Source: Hydractinia symbiolongicarpus
Taxonomy: Eukaryota > Cnidaria > Hydrozoa > Anthoathecata > Hydractiniidae
DNA: 64,000 nt
Direction: 5' to 3'
NCBI RefSeq assembly: GCF_029227915.1
Contig: NC_079875.1
Span: forward strand, 18,717,001-18,781,000
The notes under the pieces are model-generated. The model saw nothing but the letters and a program-made list of their open reading frames with translations. It did not search any database and was not told the DNA's origin. This document shows, piece after piece, positions 26,076 through 54,900 of this stretch (the stretch's first letter is position 1; every line of letters begins with the position of its first letter). The position numbers and the translations under genes were made by a program.

Positions 26076-26649
26076 CATTGTCGGAATAGATAATTTATTA
26101 TTACAATCTACGCGAGTTATACCATAATTTTGTTTTTTCCAGTTTGCTTCCCCCCCACCCCTACTTCCCCGGTGAAAAATATGATGTAAAATAATTGCTT
26201 GTTTTTTTACTTCAGAAAGATTTTTTTTTGTTTAAAAATGTCCTCCCCTTGAAATTTTACTTTTCATTCCCTCCTGAAATTCCTCTCCTTAGTTCCTTCC
26301 CTCATTGGATTTTATAAAAAGTTGACCATCCTCCCCCTTTAAAAAAATGGGGGGGGGCACTATGTATGCTTGATGTTCTGGCTATTATTTCATTTTCATT
26401 AAAGGATAAATTTAATTTATTAAAACATCCAGATTCTAATAATTTTTTTTGTTATATTTTAGTTCTAACTGTATCACATGAATAGTAATTCTCGGCAAAA
26501 AATGTGCTATTGTTTGTATCCTGCTATGGTCAGACTTTAGAAGAACTTTGAATAGGATTAGAATGCAATTTGCCATCTGGTAAAAAGTGTATATATATTG
26601 TGTTAGGAACTTTGTATTGTACATTTTAGGGATTTAAATAAACTTAAAG
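26076..26649. other. COPS2 upstream region with C/T-rich stretch
   Basis: A pyrimidine-rich block (C-runs at 26150-26170 and 26260-26340) closed by a G-run at 26349-26356, then AT-rich sequence up to the COPS2 start. TTTTAG at 26624-26629, 20 bp before the ATG, could be a 5' UTR or trans-splice acceptor. No promoter motif can be assigned. Confidence 0.35.
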
Positions 26650-42506
<15,857 letters not shown>

Positions 42507-42995
42507 TCCCAATTGTTGTGAAAAACATTATAATAAGAACAACATGTTGTTAATGTGTTTATTTCTAAAGATTAAATGCTCAATTTTAAATGCTCCTAAT
42601 TTTAACCTTTATAATTATTTGGTTAGCAGTCTACCAACAGTTAAAAAATGTGGTATTTAACAAGAATAGGCCTGCAATATTTGTTTCATATAATATACCC
42701 AATCAATTTGTTTATTTGTTTTTTGTTTCCTTTTGAATTAATCTCTGTGTTTTCAGAAATAAGAGATTTGTAAATGTTCACGCCTAATTAGAATACCTTT
42801 AACCAATTTCGTAAAGTAATTTAAACAGAAGAAATTGATGCATATACCATTTAAATAATTGATAACAAAAGCAAAACAAGCATAAAGCAAAGTTAATTTA
42901 GCGTAAAGTTTTGTTTGCTAAATTAAACGGGTGTATTTTCATTAATTATTCGATAGAGGTTTTGACTACTAATAAGTTTTATTTCAGAATTTAAT
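42507..42995 (+). other. short COPS2-NT5DC spacer with acceptor-like site at 42978-42987
   Basis: Only 489 bp separate the COPS2 stop from the next ATG. The sequence is AT-rich. TTTTATTTCAG ends at 42987, 8 bp before the ATG, and looks like a splice acceptor with a pyrimidine tract but no matching upstream exon inside the spacer. It could accept either a short 5' UTR exon or a spliced leader. Confidence 0.45.
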
Positions 42996-45900
42996 ATGCA
43001 ATTTAAAAAGATTAGTATAGAGAAACTTTGTCAATGGTGTTTGTTCCACAGAGTTCAACATTCAAAATATACAAGAGTGTCCAGGGCTTGTTGTAGAGAG
43101 TTTTCCACTTCAACTAGTTGCTATTCTCCAAAGTCAGAGCTAATGAAAAAATATGAGGAAAAGAAAAAATCTGTATATGGTAAGACGCTGTAACCTGTTT
43201 TTAGGTTTTAGAAGTGAAGAATGTTATATGACATTGAGGAAATCTCAGTCAGGATAATTAACCCACTAACTGAGAGAAATTTTATTTGATTAATCTTACT
43301 TTCTTTTTAGAAAGAAAGATTGACATTAGACCAGTTGATGTGTGTGCTGTGTTTGCAAACAATGAAATTAGTTTTCGTCACATCTCAGTTTATGGATTTG
43401 ACTATGACTACACTTTAGCTAATTATTCTGATCACCTTCATGTGCTGATATATAAGATGGCATTAGAGAATCTTGTTTCAAAATATGGTGTATGCAATTT
43501 TGTTCTTTTTAAAAAAATCTTGTGCTCACTTCCTCCCTTCAATTTGCATTTGTGATATTCGCCTTCGTAATTCAATTTATTTTCTGTCGGCAATTCTTTT
43601 GCCAATGTGAAATGTTATTTGTGTGCTTCACGTTGGCAAATTTTTTATTTCACATGGGAAAGTTATATTTTGTTTTGTGATCGCATACTCCTATACATGA
43701 ACAACAGTTAAATTAAGAAAAGAAAATGAGATCAAAGCTTTTGTAAGTTTTTAAGTGCCAACATGAAATAGAAAGGTTGGAAATTAACAGTAAAAATGAA
43801 ATTATTAAAAAGAACGTGTGAAATAATTTTTTTTGTCAATTGATTCTTTTTTAGTACCCCAACAAACTTCGTTCGATCAAATTTGATGCTGGTTTTCCCA
43901 TAAGGGGGCTTCATTTTGATACAGAAAAGGTTGGTTTTAATTTCTGCTCTTTCATGGTTCTTTGAATTAACTTGCATTTTTGGACCCAGTTACTTACCTC
44001 ATAAAGATTACATGTTTGATAAGTATTTTTAGAAGGTGATGTAAATTTTAGAAATACCAACTGTTCTCATAGGGTTATTTGATGAAGCTGGATTCATTTA
44101 GTCATGTGCAGTTGGGTGCAGTGTACAGGTAATAAATTTGAAATGCTGAAGTAAGCATGGCTTCTCTCTACCTTCATGTTCTTAAATTTCTAGAGGTCAT
44201 CGTAAGATAAACAATTGGGATGTGGTAAAGGAATATGAGGGTACACTGATCAGTGTTGACAGTATCAGCAAAGGTACTAATGTAAGTCAATTAAGAAGTA
44301 TTAGCTCAATTGTTAGTTATTGTTTTCTTTTTTTTCGAGTTAAAATTTCATTATTCAGTGACAATACATAGAAATACAAAAAGACATAAAATGACAAAGG
44401 TTGTTGTATTTTCTATTGCTCTTATGCACAATCAAAACGATCTCAATTGACACTTTTATGGCCGTTTTCATTAGCGCTTTATTTTTGACAATAATTTTTT
44501 AAAAAAAAGAAATAAACGCAATAATTTCCCCATGGCAAGTTTGAATAGTTTATGTCAGATTTAAATAACAAGGTGTTAAAAACAACTCATTTATCAAAAA
44601 CCACCTTCGAAATACCAAACTATCTTTGCAATAGAATTTTTTGTTATATCTATAAAGGGCTTTGGCCATTGTATTTTTGCAGTTGTTGCAAAACAGGGTT
44701 ATTGCTTTTATAAAAGAACATTTTGAACACCTTATTGTATGAAAATTTTGAAAAAGCCATGGAAGTAAACAGATTTAAAAAGAAATCTTCAGCTCAATCC
44801 TAAAATTAAAATGGGTAAAAAATGGGTTTTCAGTGGACCAAAAAATTTAAATGTCCTGAAAAATTGGTCTATGACAAATACTAAAATAAAACAAGTGGAG
44901 TTTGGCCTAGTGACTATCGAGTTCGCTTCGCAGTTGGGTCAATGCACAGGCATGTTTAGAAAGTGTCTTTACTAGAACTACCGAACAGAATTAATCCATG
45001 TTAGCTATGTGAAAAATATTTTGTAGGCATTAACAATGTTTATTGAATGTATACATTCAAAACACAGGACCTACACTGCTCAAACACTGTAGAAGCTGTC
45101 TTGTCCAGTGAGGAAATTTGTAATTACGATTGTGATATTTCAAGTCCTAATGGGAATTGACGAAGGATAAGATTGAGATGGAAGACAATTTTGACAACAA
45201 AAATGCAAAATTAAAATGACCCTGAAGTTTTAAAATTAATGCTATAAATTAATTTTTTATGGCCAAAATTGCGCATGTCAATTAAATTTCAATGCATGTT
45301 TATTTGAATAGATGTATTACCTTACAACAATTATCCGAAATCTTATCATGTTATTCTTATTCGAGACTCTTTTTCATGCTATAATTGTTTATTTTCCTTA
45401 TCATTACGTTTTTTAGAAGGGCGGTCATACCATCCACCAGCAGATGGATCTGTTTTCACTTCCCTTTCTTTCCCTGCTGTCGAACGTAGTCGAGGTTGGT
45501 ATTTCTTTTTAAATTCTATAAGAACTGCATACAATAATAAAACATAATTTTTTTTCCTGTGAGACACATCACAATCATTCAAAACACAGCTTTTTGTCAA
45601 AATTTGCAGAATTGAAAAAAGTAGAATATACAAATTGATTAAATAAATCAAAACTTGACAATTGATACACAAAAACCGATTTTCATCAAAGAGTTATAGG
45701 TGAAGTTTAGTGACAGTTCTTGTCACTAAACTTGTCACTAAAATATGTAGGATGGAATGGATTGCAGGTCTTTCGTAAATCTTTCACCCTTGAACTTAAA
45801 AAAGTAATCTACATTTCCCTCCTTACATTACACCATTAGCAAGAGCTCTGTAGAAAAGATGGAATTCCCTAACGACTTTATTGACCAAGAGGATAGATCT

Positions 45901-48900
45901 GAAAACGTGTTAGAAGGCTTCCAGAGGAAAGAAGCTGTTAAATATTTCACTGACAGGTAACAGACCAAACAATTTGCTACCGGAGTTCAAATATTTTTTT
46001 ATAAATAAATGCAACGTAACCTACCAGAGGGAGGGACATTTAGGGACAATTAAACTGTATATACGAATATAACAATTTTTCAAGTAACCAACTGATAATG
46101 AATACTAAACCAAAAAAATAATATTGCTTCTCTGTTTGCTTTCTTTTTAGCCTTTTTAGCCTTCACCTGTTCTCTTAAAAAGCTAGGTTGGGTGACTGCA
46201 GCAAATTAACAAACATATGTATGCGTTGAGTTGAAACTTTGTACTTAGGATTAGGGGTAGGAGGGAATTCAGAACGCCTCTTTCTGAAATGTTAAAGCTG
46301 TTTGCTAGTAAACAATATAAACTCTGTTTTTTTCTTTTCATAACAGTTAATTTTGGAAACAACCTACAGTTAGTTCATTATTCGCTCAACAAACTCGTAC
46401 TTTACTGCATGTCCTAATGATGTAAAATATCTAGTGTCCAAAACTTGCTGACAATGTTTAATTTCAAATGATACGGAACTTTATTTTGTTGTTTGTACAC
46501 TGACCAATTTGAACAATAGTTTTTATAGCACTACAGTTCTTGTGCTACTACGAACATTTGATATACAAAAAGTATGTGTTTTATTTCGTTAAAATGATTA
46601 ATCAAAAAAAAAACATTGACAGAGAATTCAATTTATTAACTTTGATTAATCTGATTATGTTTCACCACCTTAAACCTATTAACATCGATTGTTTTTGATA
46701 TTGTACAGTTAGTAGAAGGTGTTAAAATGAGCCTGTAGGCATGTATCCTTAAACACTTGTTGTTTTCCCTAATCTGCCGTGTCAACGTCACGACAATAGT
46801 CATAAGCTTATTATAGTTAAAAAATGTCTTAATACAAACCCAATCCAGGTAAAAAAATATTTGATGACATTAATGGGATTAAACATTATGACACATATCC
46901 CCGGATAGTTTACTTTAAGACCTTTCCAATGTATTCTAATTTCTTTCTTGGTAAATATGAGTTGGTAAATATTGGTTTCATGCAAAAAATATAATCTCGT
47001 GACGTAGTTAAGGTAAAGTTGACTGGGTAGCTCAATCAGGAGAGTGCTTGTGTAAAAATCTTAAACTATCAGGTTTGAAACATGTCTCCAACAACTCAGC
47101 ACATGAGTAGCACAGGTTGGATAAACTGATCTGTGCTGTAAACAAACTGGGAGACGACCTTAGGTGTGTAAATTCACTGCAACAATGCTATCTCCCTGTT
47201 CTAGCACAGTGCTATCTTCCTTGTCACAGCACTATATAAGAAAGGGGATAACCTCTTTTGCTGTTCTGTTATGTCATCAAGCTTATAAAACAATAGAATA
47301 TGGCATGTATAAATATACTGAATCAAAGTGTGGCAATCAATATTTTTTTAAATCTGATCTATATTTTATCCTTAATTCCTATTATTTGCCCTTGCAATGC
47401 CTTGGTAACAACATAGTGACTAGCATACCCATACATACAAATAAACTCGTATATACCAATACAAAATACACTCCCTGTGTCTATGTTCTTTTTTTTTAGT
47501 ATTTCATTGAGGAAAATATTTTATTTGATCCAGGCTACATTTACTACGACGTTGAGGTAAGTTGTTAAACACATGTTGATTTTAGAATAGATGGTATTTT
47601 TAAAATTGAAAGATTGGGCACAAAATTGATCCACTAAAATCCAGTTTTTAAAAATAGAATATAATTGCTAACGTAAGATGTTTTTCAACTTTATGCGTTG
47701 TGTCGACAATTTTTAAGAAGCAGGGTATTTCTTATAATTCCTTGTGAAAAGAACCTTAAATTGCACCACCAATATAGTAAACCAGTTTTGGTTTGTAACA
47801 GTTAAGCTTGCCTTTTAAAAGTTTACGAACAAGCTCCCAGAGTAGTCCATAGTGGTATCTAGAGGGAAAACCTGAAAACTATGGTTTTAAATGTTTTGTA
47901 CTATCGATCAAAGATTACATGTTATATTATTATTATTTTATCTTGCCTCCAAGACTTTCAAATCCTTGTTAAGAACTGTTCTTCATAATTTTACGTTTAA
48001 CGTATGCTTCATTGTTTCATGTTTCAGAGAATAAAAAAAAAACAATATGCAATGATTGAATTTCTGGCTGACTTTGACAGATAAGTTTTAAAAAAACGAA
48101 TCAGTTAGATAATAGGGAAAAGTAGTAAGTCATTAGGAGAATGGTTGTTTAATTAGGAAAGTCAACTAGTATTTTCCATTGGGATTAGTTAGTCTAATGT
48201 CCAGTTTTGCTTGCATAATTTAAAGGTTGAAGTACAAAACAAAACAGTTTTTTATGCTTGCAAGAACATCAGAAATTAGGGCTATATATTAATAAGAAAA
48301 CAGAAAAGAACTGAAAGTAAACAATGAACGTTGCATTTTTTAAGCAATTGTTTCTCCAACAATATTATACAAACTTTGCATGCAATATAGACCGACAGTT
48401 TTTTTATTGCAGACATCTTTAATTTATTGTGTTTTGGTTTCAGAAAGCGACACAGGAAGTACATCTATCTGGCAAAATGCATCAAGCCATTGTTGATGAT
48501 CTTGGTACGTAAAAACAAAAAGAAAGTACTTTAGGTGTTATTGCGTTGCAGTAAACAAGTAACTATATAACTTTATTTAGATCGCTACTTACCTAAAAAA
48601 CCTAACTTGGTGACATTTTTAAACAGACTAGTAAACAATAAGAAAAAGTTGTTTATGATCACCAACAGTTCATATAAGTTTGTGTAAGTCTTTGGTCTCA
48701 TAGTTAATAGGGTGTGTGACTAGGCAAAAAATGACATTTTTTATGTGTTTAGTGACAAAGGAATGACCCACTTGATTGGGCCTGAGTGGAGGGAGTTGTT
48801 TGAAGTGACTATAACAAGTGCAAGAAAACCACGATTTTTCAGTAATGTTGACCGGTAAATATTTTTTAGTCAAATTTAAGTGTTTTAAGTTTTGGCACGC

Positions 48901-51900
48901 AATTAAACTAATTAGACTAAACAGTGTTATATGTTTTCCCGATTATTTACTACCTCCAATATTTGCTGTCTTGGCTCACCAAACATTTCAGATTTACATG
49001 GTGCAACTTTTGAACGTACTGGCTTGTCGCAGGAAACATACTCGGACTTACATGATGCAACTTTTCAATGTGAATGAAAATTAATATTGGGCTAACAAAA
49101 AATGTTAATCTGCTTTAACTTGTTTTAATAAGGTGATAGAATTAATGCTGCTAATGCTTTAGTTAAAAGTTGACATCAAATCTGTCGCACTAACCTGTGA
49201 AATCTATATTATAATACCCGTATACGTATGTCCGTCTGTCTGTCCGTCCGTCCGTCTGTCACGCAAAATGGTAGCTTAGCTGCGCAGGTAGCGATACGCA
49301 CGCAATGCGGTATAAAAAGGACGGGCGAACCTGTGGATTTTTCCAAGGGTTAGCGACTAGTTGAGGTAAAAATACGTGATGCGAAGAGGGTGAATGAGTT
49401 AAAGACAAATATGCTTATATCAGCATCAAAAATTTAAAAATCATAAAGCTGGACCACATTTTGTGGAAATTATTCAGGACTTTGGTGCTAAAACGTGAAA
49501 GCAACATACTACCAAGTGGTGGAGCCTTCGCTTCCAGAGCAGAGTCTTTGCCCTGCTAAATCAGCCAAGAGAATATGAACGTGTGAATTTATCCTTTCTG
49601 CGTAGCCTTTAGTATGAGATTAAGAGTGGTTTCTAGAAGGTTGTTTAGTTGAGTGATTACTGTGAGATTGCTGGCTTTCGTAGCTCGAATGGAAGCTTTT
49701 TAAAAATGGCAAAAAAAAATATTTTGTGGAGCCAAAAAATAAATTTTACAGATTTACAGATTTCGAAATCCTTAAACTTATTAAAATAACTAATATAATA
49801 GCAAATAAATAACTATATTTCAGGACTAAGTATTTATACTTTTTCTTAGCAATATTTTTACAGAATTCTCATGGCTGTATTAAGTAAGAATAAGTAGGTT
49901 TTGGATGTACTTACCGGTAAACATTAAAAATAAGATCTTTGACTCGAGATAACCAAGACTATTTTACGTAGCATAGTATTTTATAACCTTTGTATGTTGT
50001 CCTTCGTGCCAACAACGTCGAGGGGGGGGGGGGGGGGACGAGGGCGCTTATTAGAGCAGGGCCGCTTATTTACAAATTTAACAAGGGCGCATAATCTGTG
50101 GTACTTCTGGCTGTCACGCAAGGAGAGAAAATACTTAGTTTAAATAATGTAGCAATCACAAAGATGTAAAAAAATGATTTACAGTGAGAAGCAGACGACC
50201 AAGCCAGTATTTCTGGTCATCACGAACTTTTATTAAGCAGCCCCAACACATTTCGCCACTCCTTTAAGTGTACTAGAATCCCTTCATAGGACCGTCGTTC
50301 ATAGCAGTATCAAGAGAGAAATATCAAAAGTGGTGCATCTGAAAGAAGGGAAATTTTTAACAATTTTTACAAGATTTAGAAAGTACCGCACAATTTGTAG
50401 CAACCTAAAACGATAGCACTGCTTCAGGGGTATATTGGTTTTATTCTCTTAAACAAGCCTAACATAGTAGATGCAAAATATTTTCGCTCTGTTTTGCGTA
50501 TGGTGTTTCGCTTAGTACTTATAGCTACCTGCAAGTAGTCAGCTGCCTGGTTAGCATCGTTCAAAGTGAATGTATACTCAGAGGTTACTGTTATTTTACA
50601 ATAAGGTAGCTCGCTAACTATGTGTGCCTTGGAGTGTTATACAACTTCACATTACAATCAAGACTTAAATATAGAAAAGCAGGGTATTGTGCTAAGTATG
50701 TCAGTTTGGCGATCTGCACATATGACTCTGTCAAATCGAAAAACATATTCATAAAACGTCGTTTTATGAATAACTTTTTGGAGACTGAGGGTTTGTTTCG
50801 TAATATAATAAATACCGGGCATTCAGTAAGAAGTATTATTTTCTACAGTTCTAGCTAGGATAGAGTATTTTATTGTGCCTAATTTTATAACTATATATTT
50901 CATAAAAACCCTTTGCTTTGGGATCAATTTGAAGATGGAATGTAATCTAAAAAATTTTTCCCGTTACCGTGGGTTCTTCGTCCTCACACATCATAGTTTT
51001 TTTGTGTAAGTGTGACAACAGAAACTTTCTTACAACACGATCGATGTGTGCAGTTACCACAAGTTTACTTTCATCGAAAGCAGTATTTTGTGTAGAGGAT
51101 CATGATTGACAAACTGCTGTTGGCATTATTTTTATATCAGTTTGTACGACAGCACAACAAAACTGGGTGTTGTTGTCATTGGTCCTAAGAAAAGGATTAC
51201 AATTAATGTGAAATAAAATGTTGCATTTAATGAAAAAGAAAATAACCTGTTCTTCGATTAGAAGAAGACAGCCTTAAAAATTTTGGATAAAAAAGGTCAA
51301 ACATTAGCTTGGTGGGATTGAAGGAAAGAAAAACAGAACAGCTTCTTCGAATACAACTGTATTATTTAACGTGACATAAGTTCTAGAAATCGAATTGCAA
51401 AAGTTGCCTTGTTTAGTACTAAATTACGATCTTGGTGGGATATTAGAAATAATTAATCTAAGTCCAAAGTAGCATTCAAGTGTTAATAAGCTAATGCGAT
51501 AGCGTGTCACTACAAAATAGTGTATGAAACGAATGCTTAGATAAGGTATCAACAAATCCGATTCATTGAAATCGAAAAATTTAATGTAATATAAAAAAAC
51601 TCTTTTTCTTTTTCTGTAGAGCGTTCAGACCATTTCGTCTAATAAACCCAGTCACTGGACATTATCATTGGGATCAAGTGCAAGATTTTCAAAAGCATGG
51701 AGTGTATGCTGAAGTAACCATTTTTAAAAAGTTTTTTGGTTCCACACATTCCACTATGACAAATCAAAAAGTAGGAACTAGTAAAATGTTATTTGATATT
51801 TCTTCTGTTAGGGGAATATTAAGCTGTTTACGCGGTTCACTGGATATGAAGGACCAAGTGTGATATATTTTGGCGATCACGTATACAGTGACTTAATGGT

Positions 51901-54900
51901 AAGTGAAGTTTAAATAATTCAACCTTTTGTCAGCAATGAATGTTTTTCTGTTACAATGTGTGGATTAATATAAAAGATTGTTTCCGCAGGATCCTGTTTT
52001 AAGATATGGTTGGAGAACTGGAGCCATTATTCCTGAACTAGAGGTGACCTATCTATTTCTTCGTTCCTTGATGATCTATATACGTGCTTTTGATGAGAAT
52101 GACATTCACATATAGACAGTAGATTTTATAAATGATTTTTTTTAAAAGTACATTGAAAGTATGTTTTGTAATGATTTAAGTACGGAAGCTGAGAAGGGTC
52201 AACCCACAAATATATTTCAAATCCACAAATATATTTCAAATCAGTAACAGAAATTTTTTGAAATCCGAAATTATTTTGATCAGCCTCGTGGCCATAATGG
52301 CAAATTGGCGGCTGCAAGTGCATGCTTTTTTTTCGTTGTGGAAGAGAATTCTACTTAATGGAGTTGTTCTTTCCTAATTGTGGAATGGAAAGACGTGCAA
52401 TAAAAGCTGAAACTGCAACACACAACAAAAGTGTGGAAGATGTTATTAAATATTATTTTAATAAGGAAACTGAGTACAAAAAGATAGTTATGTATTTGAA
52501 ACATTACCACGAGATTGATATCAGTGTCAGCACTTTAAAACGCCGTCTAAGAGCGATGGGCTTAAAAAGGAATGAAAAACCTGACGTGGATTCTTCAATA
52601 CACCTTTACGATAATTCAATTGTACATGTGTTCCTACGGCTCTCCATCGTTTTACAATATCGGAAAAAAGGAGGTAAAAATCGTGTTTTTATGAGAGTTT
52701 GTTAGAGACAAAAGCGTGTTTTCTCCAGTTTTTAACTTCCGTCGAATTTTCTCCTTAATAAAATCTTATAAAAGTGTGATGTTTACCTCCTGTGATCGCA
52801 AAATAAGTTGCGATGGAGTGTTAGTTTTCCTGAATTATCGTAAAGGTGTATTCGTCGAATTATCGAAACCGTAGTTTTAATTACAAATGGAGTCAAGGGT
52901 TATCGTAGCATTTGGAACAAGCTACGTGTGATATACGGCGTTTCAGTAAAACGTGACAAGGTTATGAAAGTTGTTAGAGAAATCTATCCGAAATGCTCTC
53001 ATAACAAAAAGGCGCGGAAACTTATACGTAGAGTATATAATTCACCCGACCCAAATGCTGTATGGCACGCCGATGGCTAAGACAAGTTGAAGCCGTCTAC
53101 ACATCCATGAATAGGGAATTCATGGATGTGTAGACGGTTTTTCCCGCAAAGTCATTTGGTTAAAAGTTAGTCGTACCAATAATAATCCTGTAATACCTGC
53201 TCACTTTTTCCTAAACGCTCTTGACGAATTTAAAATTTGTCCAGATATAGTAAGAACTGATGGTGGTACTGAAAATGGTCTAATGGCAAGTTACCAGTCA
53301 CTTATTCATAACGATGTTAATGCACATTAATATGGAACTTCACAGTCTAACCAAAGGATTGAAAATTTATGGACTCATTTTAAGCGAACGTACACAACTT
53401 GGGTAATTGACTATTTCAAAGATATGGTTAAAAGTGACGCATTTCGTTTAGGTGATCATTTTCAAAGTGAATGCGCTTGGTTTTGCTATTCCTGGTTAAT
53501 ACAATCAGAGTTAGATGAAATGAGAGACGACTGGAATTCACATACCTAAGAAATTCCAGGAACGCCAAAGTATGCGCAATACCAGATGAAATGTTTTATC
53601 TTCCAGAAAGTTTTGGCTATCGAAAATGTGGAAAAATTATTAATAGTGATCTTATTGACAGCCTTCTTCAACAAAGAAATGCACACGAGGAAGCTGAACA
53701 TGTTCTTAATGCCTGCGACAAAGAACTAGTTGAATATTTAAACTGTCATTGGACAGTTGGGCTACACTTATGCCTCCTCGTGATTGGTTAGAAGCAATAC
53801 AAATATACGATAATATTATTTCTGCGGGAATATAGTTTCTTTTCTTTATATACATACTTCTTCTGTAAGCTAATGTAAATATAATAAAAGTTGTGATAAA
53901 AACAAACAAAAAAAACAAACAGAAGCCAGTTTCCAGTTTTTTCAGAAAATTGTCTGAATTTTCTACGCTATTTGCTTTTAAAACATTAAGTGGAAATTCA
54001 CCACAACATAACAAAAAATATAAAATCAACAAAAGATAGCAAGTTTAAGGTATGTTTTGCAATGCATATCTTGCTGAAGCAACAGCCATCTTTAAATGCG
54101 AAGGACATGGTCCGTCTCATTTCATCTTCTGCTCGAATTTGTGTAAGTAAATATGTGCTTGCAGTCGGCAAACACTTGCATTTGTTTCCGTTTTGAGATG
54201 GTTTGCAATCATGAATAATTTTTTTTATTTTATTAGTTTTATTTTACGATTTACGATTTTATTAGTCAAACCAAGTACAGGTATTTTTGAGGAGCCAGTT
54301 AGGAATTGCAATAACCTTTCAGCGGATGGGTCAGCATCATCTAAAAGTTGATGCTTAAAAAAACACCATGAAATTTTTGTATCTTACAAAACTAAGTACA
54401 GTTAAATCACATTCTATGTCTGCATACTTTAAAAAATGACTCTACCGTTCTTTAAACACTGATCTGCATGTGCTTCAATTACTGAGAATTGAAATCTTTT
54501 ATTGCATATGGAGCACCAACCATATTTCACACTGCCAGTACAACTACCACTGGCTTGTCCTTCATGTATAGGATCAGCACTATATTCATTTAAGAATATA
54601 TCAGGGTTAAAATTTTTATTGTCCTCATTTTCGCTCAAAGTATCATCCGAAGTAACATCAATTGGACTTTTTAAGGCATCAAGAAGTTTTCGAGTTGTTG
54701 CAGATTGTACATCGTATCATTTGCATAAATAAAGGTCTACTTTTGAAAATGGCTTAGCTAGCTCCTTTTTGTATTTGTCAACAGTAAAAGCTGTTTTTGT
54801 CCCAGGTATCATTTTGACCACCTTCTGGTCGGGGTATAGCAAGACATATTCTTCTAGACCACAGAAAAATTGGTCATGGTTTGCATGCTTTTTGTTTGCA

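Noticed and set aside
44895-44960. tRNA-like GGCCTAGTGACTATCGAG segment
   Set aside because: Resembles an A box but no B box or stem structure follows.
49201-49400. Confident Helitron call
   Set aside because: Only a possible 5' TC start is visible; no 3' hairpin with CTRR and no Rep/helicase.
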